The notes under the pieces are model-generated. The model did not search any database and was not told the DNA's origin. It was given only the letters and a program-made list of their open reading frames with translations. From NCBI GenBank assembly GCA_027924645.1, contig BSBN01001965.1, forward strand, positions 17,102,001 to 17,166,000: a stretch of 64,000 bases of DNA. Direction: 5' to 3'. Positions within the stretch are counted from its first letter, which is position 1. Each line of letters begins with the position of its first letter. Source of the stretch: Cunninghamia lanceolata (lineage: Eukaryota; Streptophyta; Pinopsida; Cupressales; Cupressaceae). Positions 46,208-58,055 of this stretch are shown here, in pieces. The position numbers and the translations under genes were made by a program.

Positions 46208-46689
46208 GTGTCATACTAAGTTTTTGATTATACAGTGGAGATTAACTCAACGCCGATGGTCCAGAGTCAACCAAATTAAATACATTTATAACATCATTTT
46301 GCATTCCCAGATTACAATTTGTCCTTTAGGAAAAGGATGAAAAATGACCTCTAGATACATTGAACTTAGACAAATTGAGTACCCATTTAGCTATATATAT
46401 AGAAAAGTCACTTTTGAAAGCATAATAAAGACAAAATCTAGCTTCACATGACCTTTTAAATATAGAATTAGTTACAAGTGATGCGATTATATTTTCAATT
46501 TCAAATAATTTATCACTTTATTCTTCTTCTAAATCTATTTTGTCTTCTTCAAACTTTTTGTTGATGTAGGCTACCCAAGCTACTAATGCTAGATTTTATC
46601 TACAGGCTCTAGATCTTTAATATAGTCTGATCTAAATCTGAAGTCTTCAAGCCCCTGATAATACTAAGTATATACATCCTCCATTGATC
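46208..46689. other. AT-rich gap between element A and element J
   Basis: No ORF, LTR or RNA gene is recognised. It probably is the 3' noncoding continuation of element J. Confidence 0.4.
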
Positions 46690-49600
46690 TTCTTCTTTTC
46701 TAAAATTCGACGAAGGAAACATGAAGATCACTAACCTTTTCTAATTTTCCCACTATACTCAATGGAGATTGCCCATGAATAACTTGATATAGTCTATCTT
46801 TACAACGATTCTCATCTAATGGGGTGAGGTCATCAAAACTAGGGTCTAGACACTCTTTTAAAGTATCATTTATTTCATAAATAATAGAAAGTATCTGATC
46901 ATTTACTTCTTTGTAAGATTCTTTAATCTTATTAAAACCCTCTTTCTTCATCTTCATTTGTAAATACCACTCCCTAGACTTATACAACCTATCTGCTATA
47001 AGAATATTCTCTAATAACAAAGTTTAGGTGGACAACTCCCTTATTTCTTGTACCCTTGGGAACATATGAGAATAATATTCTTCATAGGGCTTGTATTCTT
47101 CATGCAATTCCACCCATCCTTCTCTCAATAGTCAGAAGTTTTGATGGAGCTTGACTACAAAAATAATCACCTTGCAGTCGTCACTGTATACTTTATCAAA
47201 CCATTCCTGCATACCAACAGCATTTGTTTTGGTATCATCAAATTTGGTTAACTCTTCCTTTGATGGCAGGGCTAGAGTTGACTCTAGTTCCCCTTCTGAA
47301 TTCAATGGCCTCATTAGAAACCTTATGCATGCTTTCAACTCTTCATTCTACTTCCGCAGTTCTTGCTTAGTCATTTCATCTTTATTCAACTGCTCCATTA
47401 TTGAGGACACTGAACCTTTGAAATCATCAATTCTTTGTTCCCTTGATCCTAGACCTAAGTTCACAGTAGAGATGTCATAATCTTTAGCTCTTATTTTTGC
47501 TCTATCAATATTAGCAGGAGGGACAACAACCTCTGCTATTCTTGAGCCTGATGCATCCTTGTATATTCATGATTGTATTTTTGCCTTTTTCAGCTTCACA
47601 AGATTTTCCACTTGCCCTATCAATGTACCTAAATCTAACTACATTACTTCCACTCGAGGCTCCTTTTCCATGAGTCTTTGTTGAAGCCAATTTGGTGCAA
47701 TAGAAGAAATCTCAGGAATATTATCATGGGTAGCTCCTTTGTCAAATGATTCATCATGAATCTCCTCTTCTTCTTTGGAGAACTTATCAACTTCCTTTTC
47801 ATTAGTAGCATGTCCAAGGTATTGGAGGTTTTCTTTCATTGCCTACTAGGCAATCTATAGAACTGTTTCTGTAGTCTCTTCACCAAATGGGCTTTCCTAA
47901 ATTTCAATTATCTCAACCTTAGTGGATGATGCAAGAGGAGGTTTGTCATAATTTTTTGTTATCTTCTCCTTCTCTTGGGATTCAATTTGTTCCAACACCA
48001 TCTCAATTCCCATTAGTGTAGGGACAACCAAAGGGAGAGAATCTTGCACACTTGATGGGGCCAAAGAATTAGTGGCTAAAGCCAATGAATACGCAGCAAA
48101 TGAAGACAAATTAACATGTGTTAAATTTCCAAATGGAGTGAAGCCCAAAGGATGTGGAATGGAATAGGTAGGTAATGTAGAGGAAATGACAATTGGTGAA
48201 GCAATAGAGGAAGAAAACACGGAGAAAGAGGATGTAAGAATGGAAGAAATAGGTGGTAGGGAAAAGGATGTAGAAAATGAGATAGAGGAAATGGAAGGCA
48301 TGGACATGGTGGAGATAGGAGGGAGTAAGGAGGCAAAAATGGGAGAAATGGGGCCACTTAGGCTATTTGAGTCAATCATCAATGAGAATGAGGCTATGAA
48401 AATGGTGACTGCTAATGGAAAAGAGATAGAGGTAGCCTATTGAATAATCATAGTAGCAGTTGCATTTGAGGTAGTAAGAGAAAGTGGGGCAGCACTTGCA
48501 ATTAGACTAGCAGGAGGTGAAGAGGTCACAGGAATGTTTATGCTATCAAGTGCTGTAGTAGTGGAGGCTCTTATAGCTATGCCAGTTGTTTTAACTCTCA
48601 GCCTCTTAGTTTTGGACCCTTCTCCTAGCCCACTTGGCATATTTTTCCTTTTATATTTCCTTTTCCTTGTGGCAAGAGGCATATCTTTCTTTCAAGATTT
48701 TGAAACAACTTTCTTTACCTTTCCCTTCGTTGCCAAGGGTACATGCTCTTGACTATCATAATTTCTTGAGGGTTCTTGAGCTTTTCTCTTCATCATCTGG
48801 TACTTCTATAGGTGTGTCTTCCTCATCTCTAGATTCCTTTTCAGGTTTAAGTGCGGTGTAAATAGGTTGTACTCCTTGTCTTTCTAGCATTGTAACTTGA
48901 TTCCTTACCCATATTTTTCTCAATCTTAAAGGTTATCTCATCATTGCATCCAAAGAGCCCTCCTCAGTGTTGGCCCAATTGGGTAGAGGGATAGGTTGTT
49001 GATATTGAGTTTCCCAGGGTCCCTTTTGTACCACATCATCATCATTTAGCTGGTCTAGGGCTTCTATTATATGAATTTTTCTTATGAACCCAAGGGATAG
49101 CCTTGAGTGAGTTCTCTTCAACACTTCATAGTCATCCACACAATTTGCCCAAAAGTCTTCTAGATGCATCTTATGAAATAGCCTTTTGCTTACATAATTC
49201 TTCATTATTCTTTATGGATCAAAATGATCTCTCTTTGTGTAGAAATGAAGGTTAAGTAATTGTAGCTCTTTAAAAAAATACTTGGCTACTCCAAGAGAAA
49301 CACATGCATAGTTGCCCTTATCCAATCTAATTGGAAACTTGACATTTGTTCTATGGAGGTGTTTTAATCTTTCTACACAAGTGATTAACTATCTTGACAA
49401 CTCTAGAAGTACCACCTTATCTATTCAGTAATGAGGTATCCTATATGGCAGACTAGTGAATCCTTGGATTCTCAAGTAGGTGAATTTTTGAAACTATATG
49501 TACCATCTCCCATATTGCATAACTTCATTCATTGCTTTAAGAGATATCCTGAGAGCTGTGGCACATTGTAGTAATCTATTAATATACATTATGAATGCAT

Positions 49601-50453
49601 GATTCACCCTTATATAATGAATGAGGGATTGGGACAACACTAATTGAGGGTAGCATTCATATACTTTGATCTATTGTTCATCATTGTCAACTTCTCCAAT
49701 TTTAGAAAGCCTGACATATTCATTCCTCCTAGCTAATGAATATACCACATAGGAGGTCCATCTAAATATTTGATTTTCTCTAAATTTTCCAAATGCATCA
49801 TGCATGATATCACTCAATATTTGGGCCCATTGAAATTTGGTTCCTTTACTAATTATCTCCTCAATCATCATGAACATATAGACTTTAAAGGGTGATGCAG
49901 TGGCCAGTCCATATGTTCTACTAAGCAAGGTCACTAGGTCTCCAATTCCATCATGAAAGTCACTCTTGTGCAGTGTATGGGGAAGCTTGATGATGGTTAA
50001 CCTTTTATTGTTCATCCAGTGGTCATTTATGTGCTTCTTACATGTATCTAATTCCTTAAATTTTTCTTATGCACCTATTTTATCCGGCATGGTCAACTCT
50101 GGATACCATGGAATACCAAAGGTCTCTACTAAGGTTGATGGACTTATGTCTACTAATACTTCTCCATTGGGAGTTTGTATGCTTCTAGTTAGTGGATCAT
50201 ATCTCTTGGCACAGGCTAGTATCAATTCTACACATTGAACTGAGGTCGGGAAGGCAGTAGCCTTTGCAATCCCATTGTCCTTTATTTTCTTATCCATTAA
50301 GGTTAGATTAGGTCCAAATGTTCTAGCTCTAAAATTAGATAAGTCAATATGACCTAGATCAGTGTCTCCTATGTATTTCTTTCTAGTGGTGATTCTAGTC
50401 TCAGGAGGAATGCCTTTAAACTCATACTTCATGTTTTGAGCCCTTGCAGTCAT
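46690..50453 (-). pseudogene. Element J: long broken ORF, plant-mobile-domain-like, family unassigned
   Basis: A minus-strand coding region of about 1250 codons starts MTARAQNMKYEF. It stays in one frame from 50453 to about 48900, then after one frameshift stays in a second frame to 46700, broken by scattered stops. The N-terminal part has LILACAKRYDPLTRSI and STLVETFGIPWYPEL, which recalls plant-mobile-domain or plant transposon proteins. Basic clusters RKRKYKRK and KTKRLRVK (48600-48680) look like nuclear localisation signals. A Ser/Pro/Ile-rich linker (48121-48370) and a charged C-terminal part follow. No zinc knuckle, protease or polymerase motif is seen. It may be an extra ORF of a large retroelement or a relic gene. 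Gene family is uncertain. Confidence 0.5.
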
Positions 50454-50544
50454 TTAACCTGCATGACTAGACCTCATAAGTTATGGTTGCATTGATAATT
50501 TAATTCCTAAGTCTAATTTGGGTGAGTCACTAGCTATCCAATTA

Positions 50545-51376
50545 TGATGCAAGATCATCCCTAGTTCAAGAGTAATCTTGCATCAACCAAAACCAATTGT
50601 ATTACAGTTTGTTTGCATTGTAGTTCTTTCATTTCCCAGTTCAGTTTAGGCAGTTTAGCTAGACAAGATTCTATATTTCTAGTCTAGTAGCATTTTAGAT
50701 CATGTGGAGTTTGATTTAGCACCTACATTCATTCATGAACATCATATCCTGAATTTAGAGGTCTGTATGTTAATACCAGAAGTATATTGCTATCATAAGA
50801 TTGTTATTTCTTAGAGCAGAGCATCTTGATATTCACTAGCAATCAGCTGAAGGAGAAACTTGTGGAAGCATTTCCCAATCTTTGGAGCCTAATGACATGT
50901 CATTCGATGATCTTTTATTCATGGATGACTTTCCTTAGAGATCTGTACTTCATTCCATTCATTTACCAGAAGTGTTCTATGCATTTAGGTCGGACCTATC
51001 TGTGTGTACATGTTACATCTCTTCTTTAGAATTTGTGATCTTCCTTGGCCGACACGGAGGAATCTATTGTTCTAGATTGGATATATATTGATGTAATAGA
51101 TCCTTAGGAAAGTAGTTAGAAATTGATTCATAATTCCTAGTTTGGATTTTGTGTGAATGGAGCTTTAAAGCCTTATCTTACACATGTATGTAATCAGGCC
51201 TATGAGCCCTAATTGTAAGCGCGCATGTTACCGGCCAGTTTGTATTTGAATTCTTTGATATATTAAATGACTGAATCTACATTTGTTTCTTTTTCTTGAG
51301 TTGTTTCCATTCTGTTTACTCTTTCTACATGGTCTGGATAGTTCATTCTGTGAACCCTCCTACTGTGACTGCACCA
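50545..51376 (+). repeat. 5' LTR of element C
   Basis: It begins TGATGCAAGATCATCC (a GATG...CATC inverted repeat) and ends GACTGCACCA. Boundaries rest on the TG...CA ends and the adjoining primer-binding site, because the partner LTR is not in the window. Confidence 0.7.
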
Positions 51377-51378
51377 AG

Positions 51379-51390
51379 TGGTATCAAAGT
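51379..51390 (+). promoter_or_regulatory. Primer-binding site of element C
   Basis: TGGTATCAAAGT starts two bases after the LTR. It is the tRNA-Met-type site with one G-to-A change (relatives read TGGTATCAGAG). Confidence 0.8.
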
Positions 51391-51565
51391 GAAAGTTTTG
51401 ATTCTTTGGAGCAAGTTGGTGAACGGTATTCTGTAAGATCTTGTTGTGAGTGGATCATCAATATGATGTAGGTTACTTGTGTAAAACTAATCACCAATTG
51501 AGAGGCAATTGTTGTTTGTAGCCTGAACACCAAATTTGAGGCAGTGTGCACTTGATCCTAGGAAG

Positions 51566-52733
51566 ATGCCACCACAAAGAGTTCCTCCTATTGGTAGAAT
51601 GGCTAATAGAATGGATGAGATGATGGAATTGATGAGAATAATGTGAATTTGATTGGATTCTATTAAAGAAGATAGGCGAAGAGGATTGACACTGAGACCT
51701 AATGTTGAAAGCGATGATGAAGAAGAATTTCAATCTACTGAACAAACTGGTGAAACCCTAGAAGGTAATGAAGAAGAAGAATCATATCAAATAAAGATTT
51801 TGTGAGCTATTTCAAAGATTGGAAAGAGACCTAGAGTTGATGTCCCAAATTATATTGGTAATTTGAACCTAGAAGAATTGATTGACTAGATAAATGAATT
51901 GGAAGAATACTTTGAATATGAAGAAGTTGAAGATCTAGAGAAGGTGAAATTTGCAAAGACAAAGTTGAAAGGACATGCTGCTATATGGCGGAAAGAAGTT
52001 CAGTTGGAAAGAAATAGAAGAGGAAAAGAAAAGATTACAAAATGGGATAGGATGGTGACAAAATTGAAGAATCAATTCATACCTGCTGACTATGAGTCGA
52101 AGTTGTTGAAAAGATTGCAAAACTTGAGATAAAAGGAGAAATATGTGAAGGTGTACACTGAGGAATTTAATAAGATGATCATAAGGACAAGACATAGTGA
52201 AGCAAACAAGGAGAAAGTGGCAAGATACATCAATGGACTAGGATTGAACATTCAAGAAGAACTAAGCTTGGTAAGGATGACATCTTTGGAAGAAGCATAT
52301 CAGTTTTCCCTAAAAGTTGAAGAGAAGCTGAACAAGAAACATGATCAGAGATAGAGAGGAAGAGGAGGTAAATTTTAGAGAGGTAGGACATATTCTGGAG
52401 GAGACAGATCATATTCAGAGCAGAATAAGATTGACAACCCATTTAAGAAGGATGATAGAGATAACAATGCTTACCGGAAGGATGACAAATTTTTTTAGTG
52501 GAGATAAAACCCTAGTGCATACCAGAATGAAGGATACATAAGAGAAGGAAGAGGATTTGATGAGAGAACATTCAGAGGTACTTGTGTCGAGTGTGGAGGT
52601 GAAGGACATAGAACATTTGAGTGTAATCAGGGTAGTACAAGTAAGAGGATAGAAAACAGTGGAAGAGCAGCCTATGTTGAAGAAGAACCTGTGGAATCAC
52701 CTAGTTCAGTTGGCAAACCTAAGAAAGGAGAAT
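51566..52733 (+). pseudogene. Gag of element C
   Basis: It starts MPPQRVPPIGRMANRMDEMM at 51566. After an acidic stretch comes the gag domain with VDVPNYIGNLNLEELID, KFAKTKLKGHAAIWRKEVQ and ARYINGLGLNIQEELS. A basic Arg/Gly-rich part (52340-52480) and one zinc knuckle CVECGGEGHRTFEC (near 52583-52625, complete CCHC) follow. About eight stops, mostly TAG for Gln or Trp, interrupt it. Confidence 0.87.
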
Positions 52734-53480
52734 AATTGGTGATGAGGAGAGCACTATTTCAAGTAGAGATAGATGAGGAACCACTATAGAGGAAAAGCTT
52801 GTTCAGGACAAGATGCAAATTAGGAGGTAAGTGTTATAAAGTTGTGTTTGATAGTGGTAGTTCAGACAACCTAGTTTTAAAGGAGATGGGGACTAAGTTG
52901 AAGTTAGAAAGATTGAAACACCCTAAGCCCTATTAGATAGCATGGATTCAGGATGATCATAAGGTACTAGTGAGTGAACAATGTTTGGTGAAATTTCATA
53001 TTAGATCTTATCATGATGAAGTCTTGTGTGATATTATGCCTATGGATGTTTGCCATATCTTGTTGGGTAGACCTTGGTAGTATGATAGAAAAGATATACA
53101 TGATGGGAGAAAGAATACTTACACTATAACAACAAATGGGAAAAGAATTACTTTGATTCCTTTGGAGGATGATACTAAAGATGTGGTATGTGGGAAAGCT
53201 AGAATCTATCTAGTAGATGGAAGGAAATTTTTGGATGATTTGAAATAGGAAAGTATGTGTTATGCCTTGATTCCTAAGAAGCCTGAAATATTGAAGAGAG
53301 AGACTAAACTGGAGGAGATAAGAGAGTTGCTAATAGAGTATGAAGACATCATATTAGATAATGTACCTAAAGGATTACCACCTATAAGGAGTATTAGTCA
53401 TCACATGGATCTTATACTAGGAGTAAGTTTGTCTAACAAAGCAGCACACCAGATGACACTGCCAGAGAATGAAGAATTGA
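52734..53480 (+). pseudogene. Aspartic protease of element C
   Basis: VVFDSGSSDNLVLKEMGTKL (near 52840-52900) holds the DSG active site. MPMDVCHILLGRPW (near 53035-53080) closes the fold. It is followed by the RT linker with ISHHMDLILGVSLSNKAA. Stops near 52733, 52935, 53080 and 53248 interrupt it. Confidence 0.87.
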
Positions 53481-54157
53481 ATAGATAGATACAAGAATTG
53501 TTGAGGAAAGGTTTGATTAGAGAAAGTTTGAGTCCTTGTGCAGTACCTGAAGTGCTTTCAATGAAGAAGGATGGAGAATGAAGAATGTGTACTGACTCTA
53601 GAGAAATAAACAAGATCACAGTTAAGTATAGATTTCCTTTACCTAGGATAGATGATATTATGGATTGTTTGAGTGGAGCAAGATATTTCACTAAGATAGA
53701 TTTGAAGAGTGGATACCATCATATCAGAATCAGAGAAGGAGATTAATGGAAGACTACTTTTAAGACAAATGAAGGATTGTATGAGTGGTTAGTGATGCCT
53801 TTTGGATTGACAAATGCACTAAGTACTTTCATGAGGTTGATGAATGAAGTCTTGAAGAAATTGTTGGGTAAGTTTGTGATTGTATACTTGGATGATATTC
53901 TAATTTTTTAGTAAAAAACAAAAGAACATTTGTGGCATATTAGACAAGTTTTGCAGAGACCGAGAGAAGAGAAATTGCTGATAAATATCAAGAAGTGTAG
54001 TTTTATGAAGGAAGAGTTGGTATATTTGGGATTTATGATTTTTGCAGAAGGATTGAAGATGGACCTTGAGAAAGTGAAAGCAATTATTGAATGGCCTGCA
54101 CCGGAGAGCATTAGAGAGGTTAGATCATTTCATGGATTGGCTAGTTTCTACCAGAAG
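53481..54157 (+). pseudogene. Reverse transcriptase (partial) of element C
   Basis: [56 protein letters not shown] and the catalytic [11 protein letters not shown] (near 53877-53910, YLDD) are present. The sequence ends at VRSFHGLASFYQK, where element D is inserted. Stops near 53487, 53580, 53745 and 53910 replace Gln, Trp or Ser-type codons. Confidence 0.92.
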
Positions 54158-55030
54158 TGATGCAGGAACATCCAATGGTGTAAGGGAAATTTCACATCAC
54201 CCAAAAAGATGTTGCTTCAAAATCATTATATTTGTTTTCATTTCTTTCCATAATTAGTATTTCTGGTTCCATAATCTCTTGAATAATGATGTGGGACTTT
54301 TAGTTTTTCCAAAACTGCTAAAAATAGCAAACTCCTAGTTTTGGAAAGTTTACCTACCATTTTAGAAAAGTTTACATTTGGGCATGGATTGAAGCAAAAA
54401 CTTGCAAAAAGATTCATAACAGAAATATAAGACCTTTGGCAAAGGAATCAGGGAAAGATCATTTGTGAGCTGAAAGATATTAAAGTTTTTTATTTTTTGA
54501 AAAGCCCCTAATTTTTTTTGAAATGAGATATGAGGTACTAAAACATCCCATAACATCTCAAAAAGTTGACAAAAATCTATTTACAGATTTATGGCGTGAT
54601 ATTGCACATCGCAAGCTTTCTGATGCTTAAAATGGTTCATCAATTAGACACTCGGATCAAACGCTATGCTTCCCAGAAGTTGACCTATTTTTGGAGGGAG
54701 TTACAAATTTCAAATTTTAGATGGAAGCTACCAAAAAATGATATTTATGACTATTTTGGGAACCCTGAGCAGTAGTAGGGTTAAGGGGGAAAGTGTAGAG
54801 TCAAGAATAGGTGGGAAAATAGAAACCCTAGCTGATTTGGGGTTTATAGAAGGCAGATGATTCCAGAGTCTAGAGATAGGAAGCTGTAATGTGATGCAAC
54901 CTATAGAGGATTTAGCCTCTAATTGCGTTTGAGCTTCTGTAATGTAATGTTTTGCCCATATCAATAAAAGATTATTCTATTTTTGATGTGTAATTTCTAT
55001 TGTGTGTTTTGTGATTTACCCCCTTCATCA
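54158..55030 (+). repeat. 5' LTR of element D
   Basis: It begins TGATGCAGGAACATCC and ends CCCCTTCATCA, 873 bp, TG...CA. The start resembles that of C (TGATGCAAGATCATCC). AATAAA lies near 54963. Confidence 0.75.
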
Positions 55031-55032
55031 AG

Positions 55033-55043
55033 TGGTATCAGAG
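55033..55043 (+). promoter_or_regulatory. Primer-binding site of element D (tRNA-Met type)
   Basis: TGGTATCAGAG begins two bases after the LTR end. Confidence 0.82.
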
Positions 55044-55079
55044 AAAGGGTTCTTGAGTGTGTAGACAGATCGCCGACCA

Positions 55080-55303
55080 TGATGTAGTTTGCACTAGGAC
55101 CTAAGATTGTGGGTTTGCTATAGAGACCAAGATGCATCCATGAAGAACTCATGCTGGGATGAATGCTTTGACAAAAGAGGGTTTTAGATCCTTGCAAAGG
55201 TAGATCGATGCATTGCAAGAGGAGCTGCAAAGAGAGTTTGATCCAAGAAGAAGAGAAGAAAGTGAAGATGAAGTGAAGGAAGAGCTATCTAAACAAGGTA
55301 TAG
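55080..55303 (+). pseudogene. Start of gag of element D
   Basis: A short charged, coil-forming segment (LTKEGF, then LQEELQREFDPRRREE, then EVKEELSKQ) in a plus-strand frame is interrupted by stops near 55180 and 55203 and then by LTR H. It matches the N-terminal coil position of chromovirus gag. Confidence 0.55.
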
Positions 55304-56376
55304 TGTACTTTACACCACCACAAGAAATAATATTTATTACAGTAAACTTTATAGTTACAATAAAGATCTCAGCTCACTTGCTCAAGTATCGATTCTCAGA
55401 TTATACTAAGTTTTTCTCATCTGCACATTTTACAGAATGAACTATATAATCGAATCTCATCATCTACTCTACTCCACTAAACCACTCCATCAGATTTTCT
55501 ATATTAGTTTTCAAGAGCAGAAAACTGTTATGCTTCATCTGCCCTAACTGACCAATCCAACTGATCCAGCACCAAGACTTCAATCGTCACGACTGTTTGT
55601 ATTCTCGCAAGACCATTAGTCCCACATGCACCAGGTCGCGTAAACTATTCCAGTTTATAACCACAAATGACCCATAAGACTATCGTCTGCAATTTTGTTG
55701 CCGACGATGACAGTCAAAGGTCCATCGTAGTAACCTTCACCATAGGCAAAAAGTTCAACCCTCATTCCGACGGTTCCTTGTCTCACCGACGCCAACACAA
55801 AACCTTCATTGGAGTGACTTATGTCCATTGGCCTGAAGACTTTAAGCTATGCCAATAGATGTCCTCTTGCCAAGAACAAGAAGAAACCACCATCAGTGTA
55901 ACCGTTACCATCGGAGGGACATCACAAAGCTTGACCAATAGAAGATCTTATGCTGATAGATATAAGCCATCGGTGAAACCATTGCCATCGGAAAGACTTT
56001 AGAATGTTGAGCCAAGAATAGTTCTCACACTGATATATTCATATTGGTGACACCTTGCATATCACTCAACTACTTCTCACTCCCGCCGATAGTGTAAGTC
56101 ATCCCGATGGTCACTAGCATTGGTATAAAACTAGACATCGGTAGAGCTTAATAAAGACCTGCCGATAGTGTTCTGTCACAATGATGAATTGAAGAATAAC
56201 TATAAAACATGAAGTTCAAGAAGTAATTTAAGACATACATTCTCTTTAATGGTTAGAATTACACCAGCTGTAGCCTTGCTCAGCCATAAAACTATTAAAT
56301 TTCAAGTACCATTGCTGAGGTGCTCATTTTAGGCCATAAAAACTCTTCTTCAATCTGCACACTAGTTTCTCCTTAC
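55304..56376 (+). repeat. Element H: partial LTR (U3 part), cut by G2
   Basis: It probably starts TGTACTTTACACC (a TGTA-CTT-TACA inverted repeat). The region is rich in CCATCGG, GCCGATAG and related motifs (55660-56165). TATAAAAC lies near 56202. It resembles the U3 of element E in motif content but not in direct alignment. It ends at 56376, where G2 begins. The start is inferred from the break in D gag and the terminal repeat. Confidence 0.5.
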
Positions 56377-57346
56377 TGTTGGTGATTGTTTTGATGCAAT
56401 CATAACAATAAGTTAAAATTCACATATAATGAACTGAAACTATACTTGAAAGATAAGAAGGAATCATTTGAGATTCAACTAATCCCAAGTCTACAATGGT
56501 TCAGTTGGTCAAGTTCAGTTGGTCAATGTGAAGCTGTAATGTTCAAGGGGCCTTACGTAGTTTAGGTTTGTTTGGTGGTTTACTGGACTAAGAATATGCA
56601 AAAAGGTCATGAGATATGTCAATACTTTTCATTCCTTTGCATAAAAGTGTTACTGTGCTGCAAGTTTTAGATGGTTTTCTTGAATTTTTTTTTTGCATCT
56701 TTCTTCTTTATCTGTTTATGAAAACTGTCTACTTATAGCTCTGTTATGCATGCTTCTTCAAATTTGAGACAATTTCCTTTAGATTTCTACGTTTTTAGCT
56801 AAATATTCAGATGGGTTGGGAAAAGTTAGAAAGATCTAATCTATACCTCATTTAATCTACCGAAGGATCTAATTGTTTCTGTTATGCACTATGTAAATAC
56901 CACAGTAATTTGATCAAATCCACAGTAAAAACCTTAAATGTAAGTTCTGAGCATTTTCACAAACATACATTTAAAATTGCAAGCTCTCAAAGAAAAATAT
57001 TTCAAAACACAAAGAAGAGCAGGAGAACACTCAGAAGATAGATGCAGAACTCCAGATTCTATTGTATTAGAAACGAATAGTCATACACGATTTACAATGT
57101 AGGAATGACTCTTAGTTTCATTGATCATACTACAGAGAACTTACAAGCTTTACAGATATAGTAAGGCAGCCAGACATTCCACGCGCACCTTACTGCAGAC
57201 AAACAGGCGACCTCCTTCTTCTACCTCTAAACTACGCTAACTTGCTGTATGTTCCTAAAAGAAAAAATCTTGTTGTAGCCACTGTTGTTTTCCTAAAATC
57301 CCTGTTGTAGCCCCTGTTGTTTTCCTAAAATCCCTATTGTAAAGTA

Positions 57347-57622
57347 TTACAGTGTAGAGAGGCACAATATAAAGACATTCTGATTGTCCTCACTACAGCA
57401 GAAACCTAACTGAACCCCTGGTTCAAACCCTTGGTTACAGCAATAAATATAGGTGAACCAGCTCTTTAAAATATCTCTGAGCAGTGTCAAATCTGGGTGA
57501 AATATTGCCCCTTCTGAGAAGTTCCGGCAGCTGGGTAATAACTTCTGTTTGTCTGTTGTAGTAATACTCTCAGCTGCAACCTTGTTCTTTACTTGAATGG
57601 CCTTGACTTTTTCGCACTTCAT
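57347..57622 (-). CDS. Small ORF inside the G2 LTR, unknown product
   Basis: 91 codons, starting MKCEKVKAIQVKNKVAAES. It lies on the sense strand about 90 bases after a splice-acceptor-like TTGTCTTGCAG (near 57705-57720, minus strand). This is the same relative place as the 55-codon ORF of the G LTR. Clear residue similarity between the two is lacking. Function is unknown; it may be fortuitous. Confidence 0.3.
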   Translation of the reverse strand: MKCEKVKAIQVKNKVAAESITTTDKQKLLPSCRNFSEGAIFHPDLTLLRDILKSWFTYIYCCNQGFEPGVQLGFCCSEDNQNVFILCLSTL

Positions 57623-58055
57623 CTTTATCTTCCTGCTCCTGAGATCAGATTTCCTTCCTCCATGAGGTCACTGTGTTGACTTTCTAGCTGCTTCCTCAAC
57701 TGCAAGCCTGCAAGACAAGACAAGCAATAAGTATTTCATTTATCACATAAACAGCAGGAAATTAAAATAACTGTTTAAATCCAGGTGACTGCGCAAAATT
57801 GTGGAAATCGGATCCAGAATACTCACAAAACGCGTTCAAAACGCATTCAGACTGCTCAAAACCCATCGGGTCAACCACCGCTAACCGAAAAAAATGCCAC
57901 GGGCACCAAAAAATGGTTTAAAACTCCACCGCTTCATTTCCCGCCCATCGGCATGACTATCGCTATCGGCGTGTCAAAAAAATATGTTGGCCGATATTCA
58001 CTTCATCTGCATGATATTCTTGGAAATATGATGCTCTCCCTTCCGAAGGTCCAGA

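Larger units (their letters stand above)
50545..54157 (+). mobile_element. Element C: chromovirus-type gypsy element, cut by element D and the window edge
   Basis: 5' LTR (50545-51376), primer-binding site, gag, protease and most of RT are present in order on the plus strand, nearly all in one frame. RT stops exactly at 54157, where the LTR of element D begins. The rest of RT, RNase H, integrase and the 3' LTR are not in this window and should lie beyond 64000. The sequence is close to element E in RT and gag. Confidence 0.87.
54158..55303 (+). mobile_element. Element D: gypsy element inserted in the RT of C (visible: 5' LTR and start of gag)
   Basis: The LTR begins directly after the last RT codon of C. 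It is followed by a primer-binding site and a gag start whose coiled-coil residues LQEELQREFDPRRREESEDE (near 55210-55275) resemble the N-terminus of element I gag. The sequence breaks at 55303, where a new LTR (H) appears. The remaining part is outside the window. Confidence 0.78.

Noticed and set aside
47897..48382. Ser/Pro/Ile-rich ORF considered as a separate secreted or structural protein
   Set aside because: It is in frame with the neighbouring parts of J and best seen as a low-complexity linker.
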